From Myxococcales bacterium (lineage in GTDB: Bacteria > Myxococcota_A > Polyangia > Palsa-1104): 64,000 bases of DNA. The stretch covers positions 16,752-80,751 of the forward strand of contig JAQBQH010000188.1 of NCBI GenBank assembly GCA_028287105.1, in the 5' to 3' direction. The notes beneath the pieces were generated by a model, which saw only the letters and a program-made list of their open reading frames with translations, was not told the origin of the DNA and ran no database searches. Of the stretch, positions 35,572-43,762 are shown in pieces (within the stretch, counting starts at the first letter, position 1; each line of letters begins with the position of its first letter). The position numbers were made by a program, and so were the translations under genes.

Positions 35572-37692
35572 CTACAGCCGAACGCTGCGCAGACGCAGGG
35601 CGTTCGCAATGACCGAGACGGAGCTGAGGCTCATCGCGGCGCTGGCAATCATCGGGCTCAAGAGGATGCCGAAGAGCGGATAGAGCGCGCCGGCGGCAAC
35701 CGGCACGCCGAGTGAGTTATATAGGAACGCGAGCCACAGGTTCAGGCGGATGTTGCGCATGGTTGCGTGGCTGAGGCGATCGGCGCGCACGATCCCAGTC
35801 AGGTCGCCCTTCACCAGCGTCACGTCGGCGCTCTCGATCGCCACGTCGGTGCCGGTGCTCATCGCGATGCCCACGTCCGCGATGGCGAGCGCGGGCGCGT
35901 CATTGATGCCGTCGCCGGCCATGGCGACGCGGTGGCCGGCCTTCTGCAGCTCTTTGACCGTCGCTGCCTTCTGATCGGGCAACAGGTCGGCGCGTACCTC
36001 GTCGATGCCCGCCTGCCGGCCAATGGCTTCGGCGGTCGCGCGGTTGTCGCCGGTCAGCATCACCACGCGCAGCCCTTCACGATGAAGCTCGCTGATCGCC
36101 TGTCGGGTCGTCGGCTTGATCGGGTCGGCGACGCCGACGAGGCCCGCCAGGTCGCCGTCGACGGCGACGAACATGACCGTCTGTCCTTGTTGGCGCAGCG
36201 ACGCGGCGCGACCCTCCAGGTCGGCAAAGCCCGGCAGATGCTCGACGACGTTGCGATTGCCGACGACGACCTCGCGTTCCGCGACACGACCGCGAACGCC
36301 CTGACCGGTGATCGATTCGAACTCCGCGACCGGCAGCAGCGTCAGGTTCCGGCTCCGGGCGCCCTCGAGGATCGCGGCCGCGAGTGGATGCTCGCTCGCC
36401 TGCTCGAGACTGGCGACCCATCGCAGAAGCTCGCTCTCGTCACCACGCACAATGTCGAGGCTGACGAGCTTCGGCCGACCCTCGGTCAACGTGCCCGTCT
36501 TGTCGACGACAATGGTGTCCACGGACTGCAGGGTCTCCAGGGCAGCGGCGTTCTTGAACAGCACGCCGGCGCGTGCGCCACGACCGGTGCCGACCATGAT
36601 CGACATCGGCGTCGCCAGACCGAGCGCGCACGGGCAGGCGATGATCAGGACCGAGATCGCGTTGACGAGCGCGTAGGCCAACCGCGGCTCCGGTCCGAGC
36701 AGCCACCAGCCGACGAAGGTCATCCCGGCGATGGCGATGACGGCCGGCACGAACCACGCTGCGACGCGATCGGCGAGGCGCTGAATGGGCGCGCGGCTGC
36801 GCTGCGCTTCCGAGACCATGCGTACGATTTGCGCGAGCATCGTGTCGCTGCCCACGCGCTCGGCGCGGATGACCAGCGTACCGGTGCCGTTGATCGTCCC
36901 AGCAGTGACACGGCTGCCCTTGGTCTTCTCGACGGGTAGCGGCTCGCCGGTGAGCATCGACGCGTCGACTGCGCTGCGACCGTCCAGCACGACGCCGTCG
37001 ACCGGGACGTTTTCGCCGGGACGCACGCGCAGCCGGTCGCCGACGTGCACCTGTTCGAGCGGAGTCTCTTGTTCACTGCCATCCTCGGCGATGCGGCGTG
37101 CGGTTTTCGGCGCCAGCTCGAGCAATGCTCGAATCGCGCCGGAGGTCTGGCTGCGCGCCCGCAGCTCGAGGACCTGTCCGAGCAGCACCAACGCGGTGAT
37201 CACCGCGGCCGCCTCGAAGTACACGGGCGGGTTTCCTCCATGCCTGCGGAACGCATCCGGCAACACCCGCGGGAGGAGCCACGCGACGACGCTGAAGCCG
37301 TAGGCGACACCGGTCCCGAGCGCGATCAGCGTGAACATATTGAGGTGGCGGTTGCGAATCGACGCCCAGCCGCGCTGGAAGAAGGGCCACCCGCCCCACA
37401 GCACCACCGGCGTCGAGAGCGCGAATTGCAACGCGAGCGACAGGCGCGCGCCGAGCGCGTGCTGGACAGGCGCCCCTGGAATCATCTCGGACATCGCGAG
37501 GAGCAGCGTGAGCGCCGCGAGCGGAGCGCCGACCGCGAGCCGGCGTCGCATCGACAGATACTCTTCGCTCGGCCTCTCGTCGGCGACGGCGACGCGTGGC
37601 TCGAGCGCCATTCCGCAAATCGGGCAATTGCCCGGCCGGTCGCTGACGATCGCCGGATGCATCGGGCACGTCCACAGGCCGCCGTGCGTCAT
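35572..37692 (-). CDS. copA: Copper-exporting P1B-type ATPase
   Basis: A 706-residue protein. The N-terminus carries a heavy-metal-binding domain ([27 protein letters not shown]) in place of the usual HMA domain. P1B features: CPC motif at residues 353-355 ([13 protein letters not shown]), phosphorylation Asp397 in DKTGTLT, a TGDN motif, the SEHPLAAAI His-Pro motif and [10 protein letters not shown]. Eight membrane helices are expected. It pumps monovalent copper or silver out of the cytoplasm. It starts 15 bp after the CorE-like remnant and belongs to the same minus-strand block. Confidence 0.95.
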   Translation of the reverse strand: MTHGGLWTCPMHPAIVSDRPGNCPICGMALEPRVAVADERPSEEYLSMRRRLAVGAPLAALTLLLAMSEMIPGAPVQHALGARLSLALQFALSTPVVLWGGWPFFQRGWASIRNRHLNMFTLIALGTGVAYGFSVVAWLLPRVLPDAFRRHGGNPPVYFEAAAVITALVLLGQVLELRARSQTSGAIRALLELAPKTARRIAEDGSEQETPLEQVHVGDRLRVRPGENVPVDGVVLDGRSAVDASMLTGEPLPVEKTKGSRVTAGTINGTGTLVIRAERVGSDTMLAQIVRMVSEAQRSRAPIQRLADRVAAWFVPAVIAIAGMTFVGWWLLGPEPRLAYALVNAISVLIIACPCALGLATPMSIMVGTGRGARAGVLFKNAAALETLQSVDTIVVDKTGTLTEGRPKLVSLDIVRGDESELLRWVASLEQASEHPLAAAILEGARSRNLTLLPVAEFESITGQGVRGRVAEREVVVGNRNVVEHLPGFADLEGRAASLRQQGQTVMFVAVDGDLAGLVGVADPIKPTTRQAISELHREGLRVVMLTGDNRATAEAIGRQAGIDEVRADLLPDQKAATVKELQKAGHRVAMAGDGINDAPALAIADVGIAMSTGTDVAIESADVTLVKGDLTGIVRADRLSHATMRNIRLNLWLAFLYNSLGVPVAAGALYPLFGILLSPMIASAAMSLSSVSVIANALRLRSVRL

Positions 37693-37707
37693 TGGCCAGC
37701 CTCCCGC

Positions 37708-37977
37708 TCAATCGACGCAGACCCGCACGCGCTCTTCCACTTCCGGTTGCGGCTCGCCGTAACAGTCGCCACAGCGACCGCCGGTCGTCGCGCATGTGTC
37801 GCCCGTCGATTCGGGCCGTTCGCGAAGCGCCTCATGGGCGCGATGGAGGCTGACGTGCGCATGGTTCGGCGTGAGGCCGCGCTGGGCAGCCACCTCTTCA
37901 ATCGATAGGCCGCCGATATCGACCTGCTCGATCATTTCGGCATCTTCGCCCTCATCGCCGGCGAGCTGCCGTCGGCG
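37708..37977 (-). pseudogene. N-terminally truncated CorE-like ECF sigma factor (region 4 plus Cys-rich tail)
   Basis: A remnant of an ECF sigma. A region 4 helix-turn-helix is clear (LSIEEVAAQRGLTPNHAHVS, then LHRAHEALRERPE) followed by a Cys-rich tail (TCATTGGRCGDCYG, last Cys in RVCVD). This resembles CorE-type (ECF44) sigmas that carry a C-terminal Cys-rich copper-sensing domain, as in Myxococcus xanthus CorE. No region 2 is present: upstream homology stops about where the hemerythrin gene ends. An ATG at 37935 could still express about 75 residues. It lies between the hemerythrin and copA genes, a place where an intact CorE would be expected to control copper export. Either a decayed regulator or a reduced DNA-binding form. 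Confidence 0.6.
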
Positions 37978-37981
37978 GACG

Positions 37982-38671
37982 TCAGGCCGGGGTGAACGTA
38001 GCCAGGTCGTAGATGCCGATCGACTGCTCGATCTTGGCCACTTCCTCCACCATCTTCTCGAAGCCACCATGAGGAAGCGCCTTCTCTTTGTCCTCGAAGG
38101 TGTCCATCAGCTTCTTCAGCTCGCGCTCGCTCAAGAGCGCGCGGAACGTCGGGAACAGCACGGTGTCTTCGCGCGCCGAATGCGGTTCATACATGCGCAC
38201 GAACGAGCGGAGCCCATCCGCGAGCTGTTTGCGGCTGGCTTCGCCCTTGAGCCCGGCTGGTGTGGCGAGGCGCAGGATCTCGGCGGTGACGCGGCGCCCG
38301 GCCTGGTGCTGCGCGAGGAGGACCGTGACCAGATCGGTCAGCTTGCCCGCCTTCTGCAAGCGCGGGAACACGAACTCCTCTTCGTCCTTCTCGTGGTAAT
38401 CCTCGATGAACTCGCGCACGATCGTCGCCGAGCTCGTCACCCATTCGGCTTTGATCTCCTGCTTCGCGTCCACCCGACGGGTGATCTCGCCATAGACCAG
38501 CAGGATGCGTCGGAGCACGCCATGCTCGCGCATCAGGTCCTCGGTCGGCGACACTTCATCTTCGTCCTTCTTCACCGCCTTGCCGTACACCTCGCCGGGC
38601 AGAACCGCAGCTGCCACTCCAAGACCGCCAGCGAACACGAACTGGCGGCGGGTCGTATCGATCATGGTCAT
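37982..38671 (-). CDS. Hemerythrin HHE-domain protein with Tat-like signal
   Basis: A 229-residue protein. GGAGAG about 5 bases upstream supports ATG 38671. The N-terminus (DTTRRQFVFAGG) has a twin-arginine signal pattern. A hemerythrin-type four-helix bundle follows with candidate iron ligands in LMREHGVLRR, EDYHEKDEEEFVFPR, AQHQAGR and YEPHSAREDTVLFPTF. Family members bind a di-iron site and sense or carry oxygen, nitric oxide or peroxide. Export through Tat would place it in the periplasm. It is the first gene of the minus-strand metal block. The link to copper is only by position. Confidence 0.84.
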   Translation of the reverse strand: MTMIDTTRRQFVFAGGLGVAAAVLPGEVYGKAVKKDEDEVSPTEDLMREHGVLRRILLVYGEITRRVDAKQEIKAEWVTSSATIVREFIEDYHEKDEEEFVFPRLQKAGKLTDLVTVLLAQHQAGRRVTAEILRLATPAGLKGEASRKQLADGLRSFVRMYEPHSAREDTVLFPTFRALLSERELKKLMDTFEDKEKALPHGGFEKMVEEVAKIEQSIGIYDLATFTPA

Positions 38672-38719
38672 GTGGGCTCTCCAGTCGGGAGCAGGATACG
38701 ACCGGTCTGGCCGACGCGG

Positions 38720-40021
38720 CTACTGAACGGCAGGGACGCAATAGGAGCCGCCGGCGAGGACGGGGGCGCAGAAGGTGCCCGCGCAGCACGACGTCGTGGC
38801 GGGATCGCAGGCCTCGCCGCCACCCACGCACGAGACGACGCCGCCGTCCGTTCCGCTCGATGGCAAGCAGACCGTGCGGCCGGGTTCGCCGCCGCACGCG
38901 CCAACGCAGCAATCGCCCGATACGGTACAGGGGGAGCCTGTAGCAGCGCACGTCGAGCGGCACGCCCTTGCACCGGTCGAGTCGGGCAGACAGAAGTGCG
39001 AGCAGCATTGGTCGGGCGCGACACAAGCCGCGCCATCGGCTTTGCACGCAGCGCCGTCGAGGCAGCGCATCGTCGGCGCGATGCCGACGCTACAAGGGAC
39101 GCCATTGCAGCAGTCGCCTGGCTTCATGCAGCGATCGCCGAACGCACGGCAACTGGTCATCGCGCACCGCAAGACTCCGTCGCCACCAGCGGCACAGCTG
39201 CCCGAGCAGCAGTTTGCATTCACGGCGCAGCGCTCGGCGACAGGCGCGCACCCGGCCAACGGTTGGCAGCGAAGCACGGCGTCATCGCTCATGCGACAGA
39301 TTCCGGAACAGCAGTGCATGTCGTCCGGACAGACCTCGCCGACGACCGAGCAGCCGCCAGTTTTCTGGCAAATCGACGCGCCGTTTGGTTGGACCGAGCA
39401 TTGGCCGTCGCAGCAATCGGACGGGCGATCGCAGGTTTCGCCGTCGACGCGGCAACCGTCGAGCGGCGCGCAGCGCATTTTTCCGGCCAGCATCCGGCAA
39501 ACCGTCGAGCAGCAGTCCATGTTGTTGTTGCAAGCTTCGCCCGCCGGATGGCATCCGCCTGCGGGCAACGCGCACTTGCCGCCCATGCAGACCGAGCCGC
39601 AACACTGCACGGCATTGTTGCACGTCGACATGGCCGGCGCGCAGAGCCCGGGCTGACACCTCGACGTGGCAACGTCGCAGTTGAGCGAGCAGCAGGCGCC
39701 CGCGCGGTCGCAAGGCTGACCGTCGGAGGAGCAGCCCGACGGATTCTTGCAGACCCGCGATCCGGCGGCCGACTCGCCGCAGAGGAAGGAGCAACAGTCG
39801 TCGGGAGCCGCGCACGTGTCGCCTTCGTGGCCGCAAACGGTGTTCTCGACGCAGAGTGCGCCGACACAGCGGCCCGAGCAGCAGGACTCCGAGTTGCCGC
39901 AAGCCGCGCCGTTCGGAGCGCACTGAACAAGCGCTGCGAGATCCGGGGCGACGACCAGCTCGAAATCGTTACGACAGCCGGAGGCGAAGAGCAGCGCCAG
40001 CACCAGCGCTGAATGCTTCAC
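38720..40021 (-). CDS. Cys-rich repeat lipoprotein of ECF module 2
   Basis: A 433-residue protein. GTG 40021 overlaps the anti-sigma stop (GTGA). The lipoprotein signal ends in LLFASGC. The mature protein is built from about ten tandem Cys modules of the form G-x-x-C-x(4-6)-DCCSG/x-C (ACGNSESCCSGRCVG, TCDRPSDCCDGQCS, RCMKPGDCCNGVPC). Each looks like a small knottin- or Dickkopf-type disulphide unit. Such domains stiffen extracellular proteins. It is the positional counterpart of the Gly-rich lipoprotein of module 1. Function unknown; surface exposure inferred. Confidence 0.83.
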   Translation of the reverse strand: MKHSALVLALLFASGCRNDFELVVAPDLAALVQCAPNGAACGNSESCCSGRCVGALCVENTVCGHEGDTCAAPDDCCSFLCGESAAGSRVCKNPSGCSSDGQPCDRAGACCSLNCDVATSRCQPGLCAPAMSTCNNAVQCCGSVCMGGKCALPAGGCHPAGEACNNNMDCCSTVCRMLAGKMRCAPLDGCRVDGETCDRPSDCCDGQCSVQPNGASICQKTGGCSVVGEVCPDDMHCCSGICRMSDDAVLRCQPLAGCAPVAERCAVNANCCSGSCAAGGDGVLRCAMTSCRAFGDRCMKPGDCCNGVPCSVGIAPTMRCLDGAACKADGAACVAPDQCCSHFCLPDSTGARACRSTCAATGSPCTVSGDCCVGACGGEPGRTVCLPSSGTDGGVVSCVGGGEACDPATTSCCAGTFCAPVLAGGSYCVPAVQ

Positions 40022-41364
40022 GGCCCGCGACCCACCGCGCCATCGACGATCCGACGCGCCTCGGCCGCGCTCAGCCCCTCCGGGAAGGCGCTGAGATAGC
40101 GGCGCGCGGCGACGAGGGCAGCAGCGCCGTCGCCGGTCTGAGCGGCGGACTCCATGGCTCCGATCATCGCCTCCTCGCGTAGCGCGCCGGTGGGCGCCGC
40201 GGTGAGCGCGCGCTCGAAGTCGGCGCGCGCCGCGACGGAATTTCCGAGGCGACGCTCCAGCTGCGCCGCCGCGTACAGCGCGTTCTGCCGCGTCGCTGAC
40301 GGTGCGTCGCGCCGGTCGAGGGTCTTATAGGCGGCGACCGCGTCCTCGAAGTGTCCGGACGCGCGCAGCGCCTCGGCGCGGAGATAGCCGAGCTCGGTGC
40401 GACAGACAATCGGCCGGCAGCTCGGACGCGGACGTAACGCAGGCTCGACCAGCGATTGCACGCGCGCGTAGTCGGCGCCGCGAATGGCCGCGCGCACGGC
40501 TTGCGTTACGTGACCGCAATCGACGGCGGGCGCTTCGCAGACGTCGCGCGCCGGCGACGCCGAGGCAGGATTCGGCGCCGGCGGCGCAGGCGCCGCGAAC
40601 GAATGAGTCTCTCCTGCGCCGACGCTCCACTCGCGCTCGTCGGCGTCGAATACCGCGACGCGCCCTTCGTCGACGCGTACCAGCGAGGCGCCCGGCCGCG
40701 CCACCACGACGAAGCGCGTGCCGCGCACCTCGACGCGCCCGTCGGGCAAGGCCACCGTGAAGGTCTGACCGGGTTGGCGATGCGCGACTTGCGCTTCGAG
40801 CCGACCGTCTTGCAGCGTCAAGGCGACGTGGGCGTCGTCGCCGCCGAGCAGCAACGTCGCCGGGCCAGTGAGCGTGAGCGACGCGAGGGTCGACAGCTGC
40901 AACTTGGCGTCACGCCCCGCCGGCAACACGACTCGGCTGCCGGGCGCGAGATGTGCAGCGGCGTTCGCGTTTCCCGACGTCATCGTCGCGAACGGCGGCG
41001 CCGACGGCACGAGGGACGCCGGCGGCGCGGGCTGATGTCTACGTGACGCGAGCATGATCAGGACCACCGCCGCAGCCACGGCAGGAGCCAGGTAGAGCTG
41101 CCAGCGGCGAGACCGAGAATCGGCAAGTGGCGCCGGGCGTGACAGTTGCCGCTCGATCTCGATTTCCATGCGCCGCGCACGCAATGGCGTCGGCGGCGGC
41201 GGTTCCAGCTCGCGCATCGAAGGCAAGAGCGTCGCCCAGGTCTTGGCGCGCGCGCGGCAGTCGCCGCAGGTTTCGAGGTGCGCGTGTACCCGCAGCTCGC
41301 TGGCGTTGTCGAGCCGACCGTCGCGCAGATCGACGAGCGCGTCTTGCGCTTCGCGGCACGTCAT
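40018..41364 (-). CDS. Zn-finger/FecR/TPR anti-sigma factor of module 2
   Basis: A 448-residue protein. ATG 41364 was chosen because it overlaps the sigma stop (ATGA). The N-terminus has a zinc-binding anti-sigma motif HxxxCxxC (AHLETCGDC, about residues 27-36). One membrane helix follows at about 86-106 (LYLAPAVAAAVVLIMLASRR). A FecR-type beta domain spans about 125-245 (RVVLPAGRDAKLQLSTLASL; DGRVEVRGTRFVVVARPG). TPR-like repeats end the protein (about 290-448, LRASGHFEDAVAAYKTL). It shares overall architecture with the module 1 anti-sigma but adds the zinc motif. It should sequester the module 2 sigma factor. Confidence 0.88.
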   Translation of the reverse strand: MTCREAQDALVDLRDGRLDNASELRVHAHLETCGDCRARAKTWATLLPSMRELEPPPPTPLRARRMEIEIERQLSRPAPLADSRSRRWQLYLAPAVAAAVVLIMLASRRHQPAPPASLVPSAPPFATMTSGNANAAAHLAPGSRVVLPAGRDAKLQLSTLASLTLTGPATLLLGGDDAHVALTLQDGRLEAQVAHRQPGQTFTVALPDGRVEVRGTRFVVVARPGASLVRVDEGRVAVFDADEREWSVGAGETHSFAAPAPPAPNPASASPARDVCEAPAVDCGHVTQAVRAAIRGADYARVQSLVEPALRPRPSCRPIVCRTELGYLRAEALRASGHFEDAVAAYKTLDRRDAPSATRQNALYAAAQLERRLGNSVAARADFERALTAAPTGALREEAMIGAMESAAQTGDGAAALVAARRYLSAFPEGLSAAEARRIVDGAVGRGP

Positions 41365-41951
41365 CGCGGCTCCTTGGCGCCGACACGCTCTGAGAAGTAC
41401 GGATCTTTGAGCGCGCGACGCTCCAACTCCCGGCGCGCGTCGTGGATGCGCACCTTCACGGCGGCGACGGAGGCACCGACCATCGCGGCGGTCTCTTCGA
41501 TCGAATATCCCTCGAGCGCGTGGAGCACGAACGCAGCCCGCTTCTTCGGCCGCAACGCCGCCAGCAACGCATCGAGGCGCCTCAGCCCTTCGCGCGCCGA
41601 AGCATCTTCGTGGGGACCTTGCGCCTGGCTCGGCTGATCGCCCGCGACGTCCAGCGGCACCAACATCAAGGCAGGACGCTTCTTGGCACGCAAACTGACG
41701 CGGACGGCGATGCGACCAAGCCACGTCGAGAACAGCGATTCGCCGCGGAAGCTCGGCAGCGATCGAAAGCCCTCGACGAAGACGGTCTGCACGAGATCGT
41801 CGACGTCGGAGCTGGCGCCGGCCATGCGGTGGACGATCCGGTGAACGCGCGACAGGTGCAGGCGAAACAGCTCGCGGAACGCCGCCGGCTCGCCCGCTCG
41901 CGCGCGCTCGACGAGCTGAGACACGTCGACGGGAATGAAGCGATCAGCCAT
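41361..41951 (-). CDS. ECF RNA polymerase sigma factor (module 2)
   Basis: A 196-residue sigma-70 family protein. Region 2 at about 25-95 (DVDDLVQTVFVEGFRSL, GESLFSTWLGRIAVRVSL) and region 4 at about 130-185 (YSIEETAAMVGASVAAVKVR). ATG 41951 was chosen because a promoter-like element at 41968-41989 would start transcription near 41961; ATG 41966 and a TTG at 41987 are alternatives. It overlaps the anti-sigma gene by 4 bases. The gene before it on this strand encodes a predicted envelope protein, as in module 1. Confidence 0.92.
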   Translation of the reverse strand: MADRFIPVDVSQLVERARAGEPAAFRELFRLHLSRVHRIVHRMAGASSDVDDLVQTVFVEGFRSLPSFRGESLFSTWLGRIAVRVSLRAKKRPALMLVPLDVAGDQPSQAQGPHEDASAREGLRRLDALLAALRPKKRAAFVLHALEGYSIEETAAMVGASVAAVKVRIHDARRELERRALKDPYFSERVGAKEPR

Positions 41952-41967
41952 CGGCAGCACATCCATG

Positions 41968-41989
41968 TAGTGGGTGCCGGCTCGCAAAA
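41968..41989 (-). promoter_or_regulatory. Putative ECF promoter before module 2 sigma gene
   Basis: On the minus strand TTTT, 12 bases, CCACTA, ending 16 bases before ATG 41951. The same TTTT-N12-CCACTA with identical spacing is found before the lipoprotein genes at 43050 and 43763. Autoregulation by the module 2 sigma factor is inferred. Confidence 0.5.
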
Positions 41990-42005
41990 CGGCGAGAAAA
42001 AAGCG

Positions 42006-42995
42006 TCACCACAACGCCACCGCCAACCCTGCCGACGCGCCTACTTGCAGCCGCGATACGTCGAAGATGGGCGCGCTACGTACCAGGTAACGCGGCCCGT
42101 CGACGAGCCCGATCGCCGACCCGCGCACGAACAGCGACAGGGCCGACACCAGGCGCACCTGTCCCGTCAGCTCCGCGCCGAACCCTGGCGCGACGGTCCG
42201 ATCAGAGCGCACGACCGCAGACGCGCTCGACGCCTCGAGCGACACGATCAGCAGCTCCGCGACCGCAGCGACCGCGCCCTGCCAGCGGCCTCGCGAACCA
42301 TGCACGCCGCCACGCGCCGTGATCGGGACGGCGAACAGCACGCCGGCAACCTCCTGGCGGCTCGCGTGTGCGGGCGCGACGATCTCGGCGCCAAGCGCGA
42401 CCTCGAACAATCGACCGAGCGCCACGCGCGCATCGATCGCGACGCCATGCTCGACGATGCCGTCGAGCGGAAACGAGACGAGGGCATAGCCGGCATCGAG
42501 CGACCAACGGCGCGGGCGCGCCGGTGCGACGGGGGCAGCGACGAGGCGATTCAGCTCCGGCGCCTCTGTCGCCAGCGTTTCGTGCCGTTCGTAGAGGGAG
42601 GAGCGTAAGAGCGCCTGTACTTTCAGCGCGACCGCGCGATACAGGTCTTCGTCGCGCGGCGGTCGCGCCAGTGTGGCGATGAGCGCTTTACCCGACAGGC
42701 GATCGACGAGCGCGATCTCTACGGTGCCGGCACGCGCGTCGGCGACGCGAATCGCGGCCACCGCGCGAACGTCGGCGCCGGTCGCTTTGGTGGCGTCGAG
42801 TTGGGCACGCAGCTCCGTGTCGGTCGATGCCGCAGCCGTGACGACGTCGACGGCGAACTCGTCGAGATAGGCGCGCATGGCCTCGGCGAGCCGATCGGCA
42901 TCGACCGGCGCCACGGCCGTGACCACGACGCGCGGTCGCTCGGCGGCGCGCGCGCTGCAGACGAGCAACATCGCGGTAATGCACACGATGCGCAC
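42006..42995 (-). CDS. Putative envelope/outer-membrane protein of module 2
   Basis: A 329-residue protein with GTG start and a signal peptide (CITAMLLVCSARAAE). The N-terminal periplasmic domain (about 20-150, RVVVTAVAPVDADRLAEAMR) leads into a C-terminal half of beta-strand-like segments suggestive of a small outer-membrane barrel (RWSLDAGYALVSFPLDG; LFEVALGAEIVAPAHA; LQVGASAGLAVALW). It precedes the module 2 sigma gene and has the same two-part layout as the protein at 4859-5755, although the two N-terminal domains differ. It may sense or deliver the module's signal. The start is 54 bp from the divergent lipoprotein gene at 43050. Confidence 0.73.
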   Translation of the reverse strand: MRIVCITAMLLVCSARAAERPRVVVTAVAPVDADRLAEAMRAYLDEFAVDVVTAAASTDTELRAQLDATKATGADVRAVAAIRVADARAGTVEIALVDRLSGKALIATLARPPRDEDLYRAVALKVQALLRSSLYERHETLATEAPELNRLVAAPVAPARPRRWSLDAGYALVSFPLDGIVEHGVAIDARVALGRLFEVALGAEIVAPAHASRQEVAGVLFAVPITARGGVHGSRGRWQGAVAAVAELLIVSLEASSASAVVRSDRTVAPGFGAELTGQVRLVSALSLFVRGSAIGLVDGPRYLVRSAPIFDVSRLQVGASAGLAVALW

Positions 42996-43012
42996 ACCTC
43001 AGCGTATCACGA

Positions 43013-43041
43013 CCTAACCTTTTCGGCGGCACCGCCCACTA
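43013..43041 (+). promoter_or_regulatory. Putative ECF promoter before Cys-rich lipoprotein gene
   Basis: CCTAACCTTTTC, an 11-base spacer, then CCACTA, ending 8 bases before ATG 43050. It is the same 12-mer and spacing as the element at 43728-43756, and shares TTTT-N12-CCACTA with the module 2 sigma promoter. The mRNA leader would be very short or absent. Confidence 0.55.
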
Positions 43042-43049
43042 GAAGATCG

Positions 43050-43619
43050 ATGCGGTCGGCGTCGTTGTTCCTTGTGGTCGCGTGTGGGTGCAACTTCACC
43101 CTCACCGGGCTGCCGTTGCTGGCGCCAACCGACGACCGGGTCGACATGACCGTGGCCGACGGCGTGGATGGTGAGGCCGCCGATCTCGACAACGGCGTCG
43201 CCGCGGACCTCGCGATGACGACGGCGACCGATCTGGCGATGCAATGCTCGACCGACTGCGCGACGTCGTGCAGCCCCTGCTGCGCGCAAAGCTGCGCGGC
43301 CGGCGCCAGCTGTAACTTCTCGTGCTCGATGAAGATGTGCGACTGCAGCTTCGTCTGTCAAACGGGCAGCACCTCCTGCTCGTCGAGCTGCAGCGCCGGG
43401 AACACGTGCACCGTGGTCGTGCAAACCGGCCTTTCCGTGACGGTCGATTGCTCGGGCAAGTCGACCTGCGACGTCGATTGCTCGGCTGGCCTGGCCTGCA
43501 CCCTGAACTGCAGCGGCGGCTCGCACTGCCTGTGCAAAGGCGCCGGCTGTACGATCAGCCAGTGCAGTCCCACCAGCTGTCCCAACGGCGTGCAAGTCTG
43601 CGCGCGCCCCTGTCCGTGA
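43050..43619 (+). CDS. Cys-rich lipoprotein with Asp-rich linker
   Basis: A 189-residue protein starting at ATG 43050, just after the promoter-like motif. Lipoprotein signal (SLFLVVACGC). An Asp-rich linker (VDMTVADGVDGEAADLDNG) precedes a dense Cys domain (CSTDCATSCSPCCAQSC, CDCSFVCQTG) with over 30 Cys in about 130 residues, probably all disulphide-bonded. It is divergent from module 2 and probably belongs to the same regulon. Function unknown. Confidence 0.78.
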   Translation: MRSASLFLVVACGCNFTLTGLPLLAPTDDRVDMTVADGVDGEAADLDNGVAADLAMTTATDLAMQCSTDCATSCSPCCAQSCAAGASCNFSCSMKMCDCSFVCQTGSTSCSSSCSAGNTCTVVVQTGLSVTVDCSGKSTCDVDCSAGLACTLNCSGGSHCLCKGAGCTISQCSPTSCPNGVQVCARPCP

Positions 43620-43732
43620 CAGAGCAAGAGGTCTACTTCGTCGACGGAGATGATTGGGCGCGCCACGGCAATCGCTGGTACCGCACGCGCGATCACGGCG
43701 CGTCAGGAGAAAAGATCGAGACGGGCACCTAA
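43616..43732 (+). CDS. Possible 38-aa coupled small protein
   Basis: A reading frame starting with GTG that overlaps the stop of the Cys-rich lipoprotein gene (GTGA). The peptide (VTEQEVYFVDGDDWARHGNR, then WYRTRDHG) has normal protein-like composition, unlike chance frames nearby. Its TAA lies inside the promoter-like motif of the next gene, which weakens the case. Low confidence. Confidence 0.3.
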   Translation: MTEQEVYFVDGDDWARHGNRWYRTRDHGASGEKIETGT

Positions 43733-43756
43733 CCTTTTCTGCGCGCGCGACCACTA
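43728..43756 (+). promoter_or_regulatory. Putative ECF promoter before TolB-like lipoprotein gene
   Basis: CCTAACCTTTTC, 11-base spacer, CCACTA, ending 6 bases before ATG 43763. The 12-mer is identical to that at 43013-43024 and the spacer length is the same, so the two lipoprotein genes look co-regulated. The start of transcription would fall at or next to the start codon. Confidence 0.55.
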
Positions 43757-43762
43757 CGGTGC

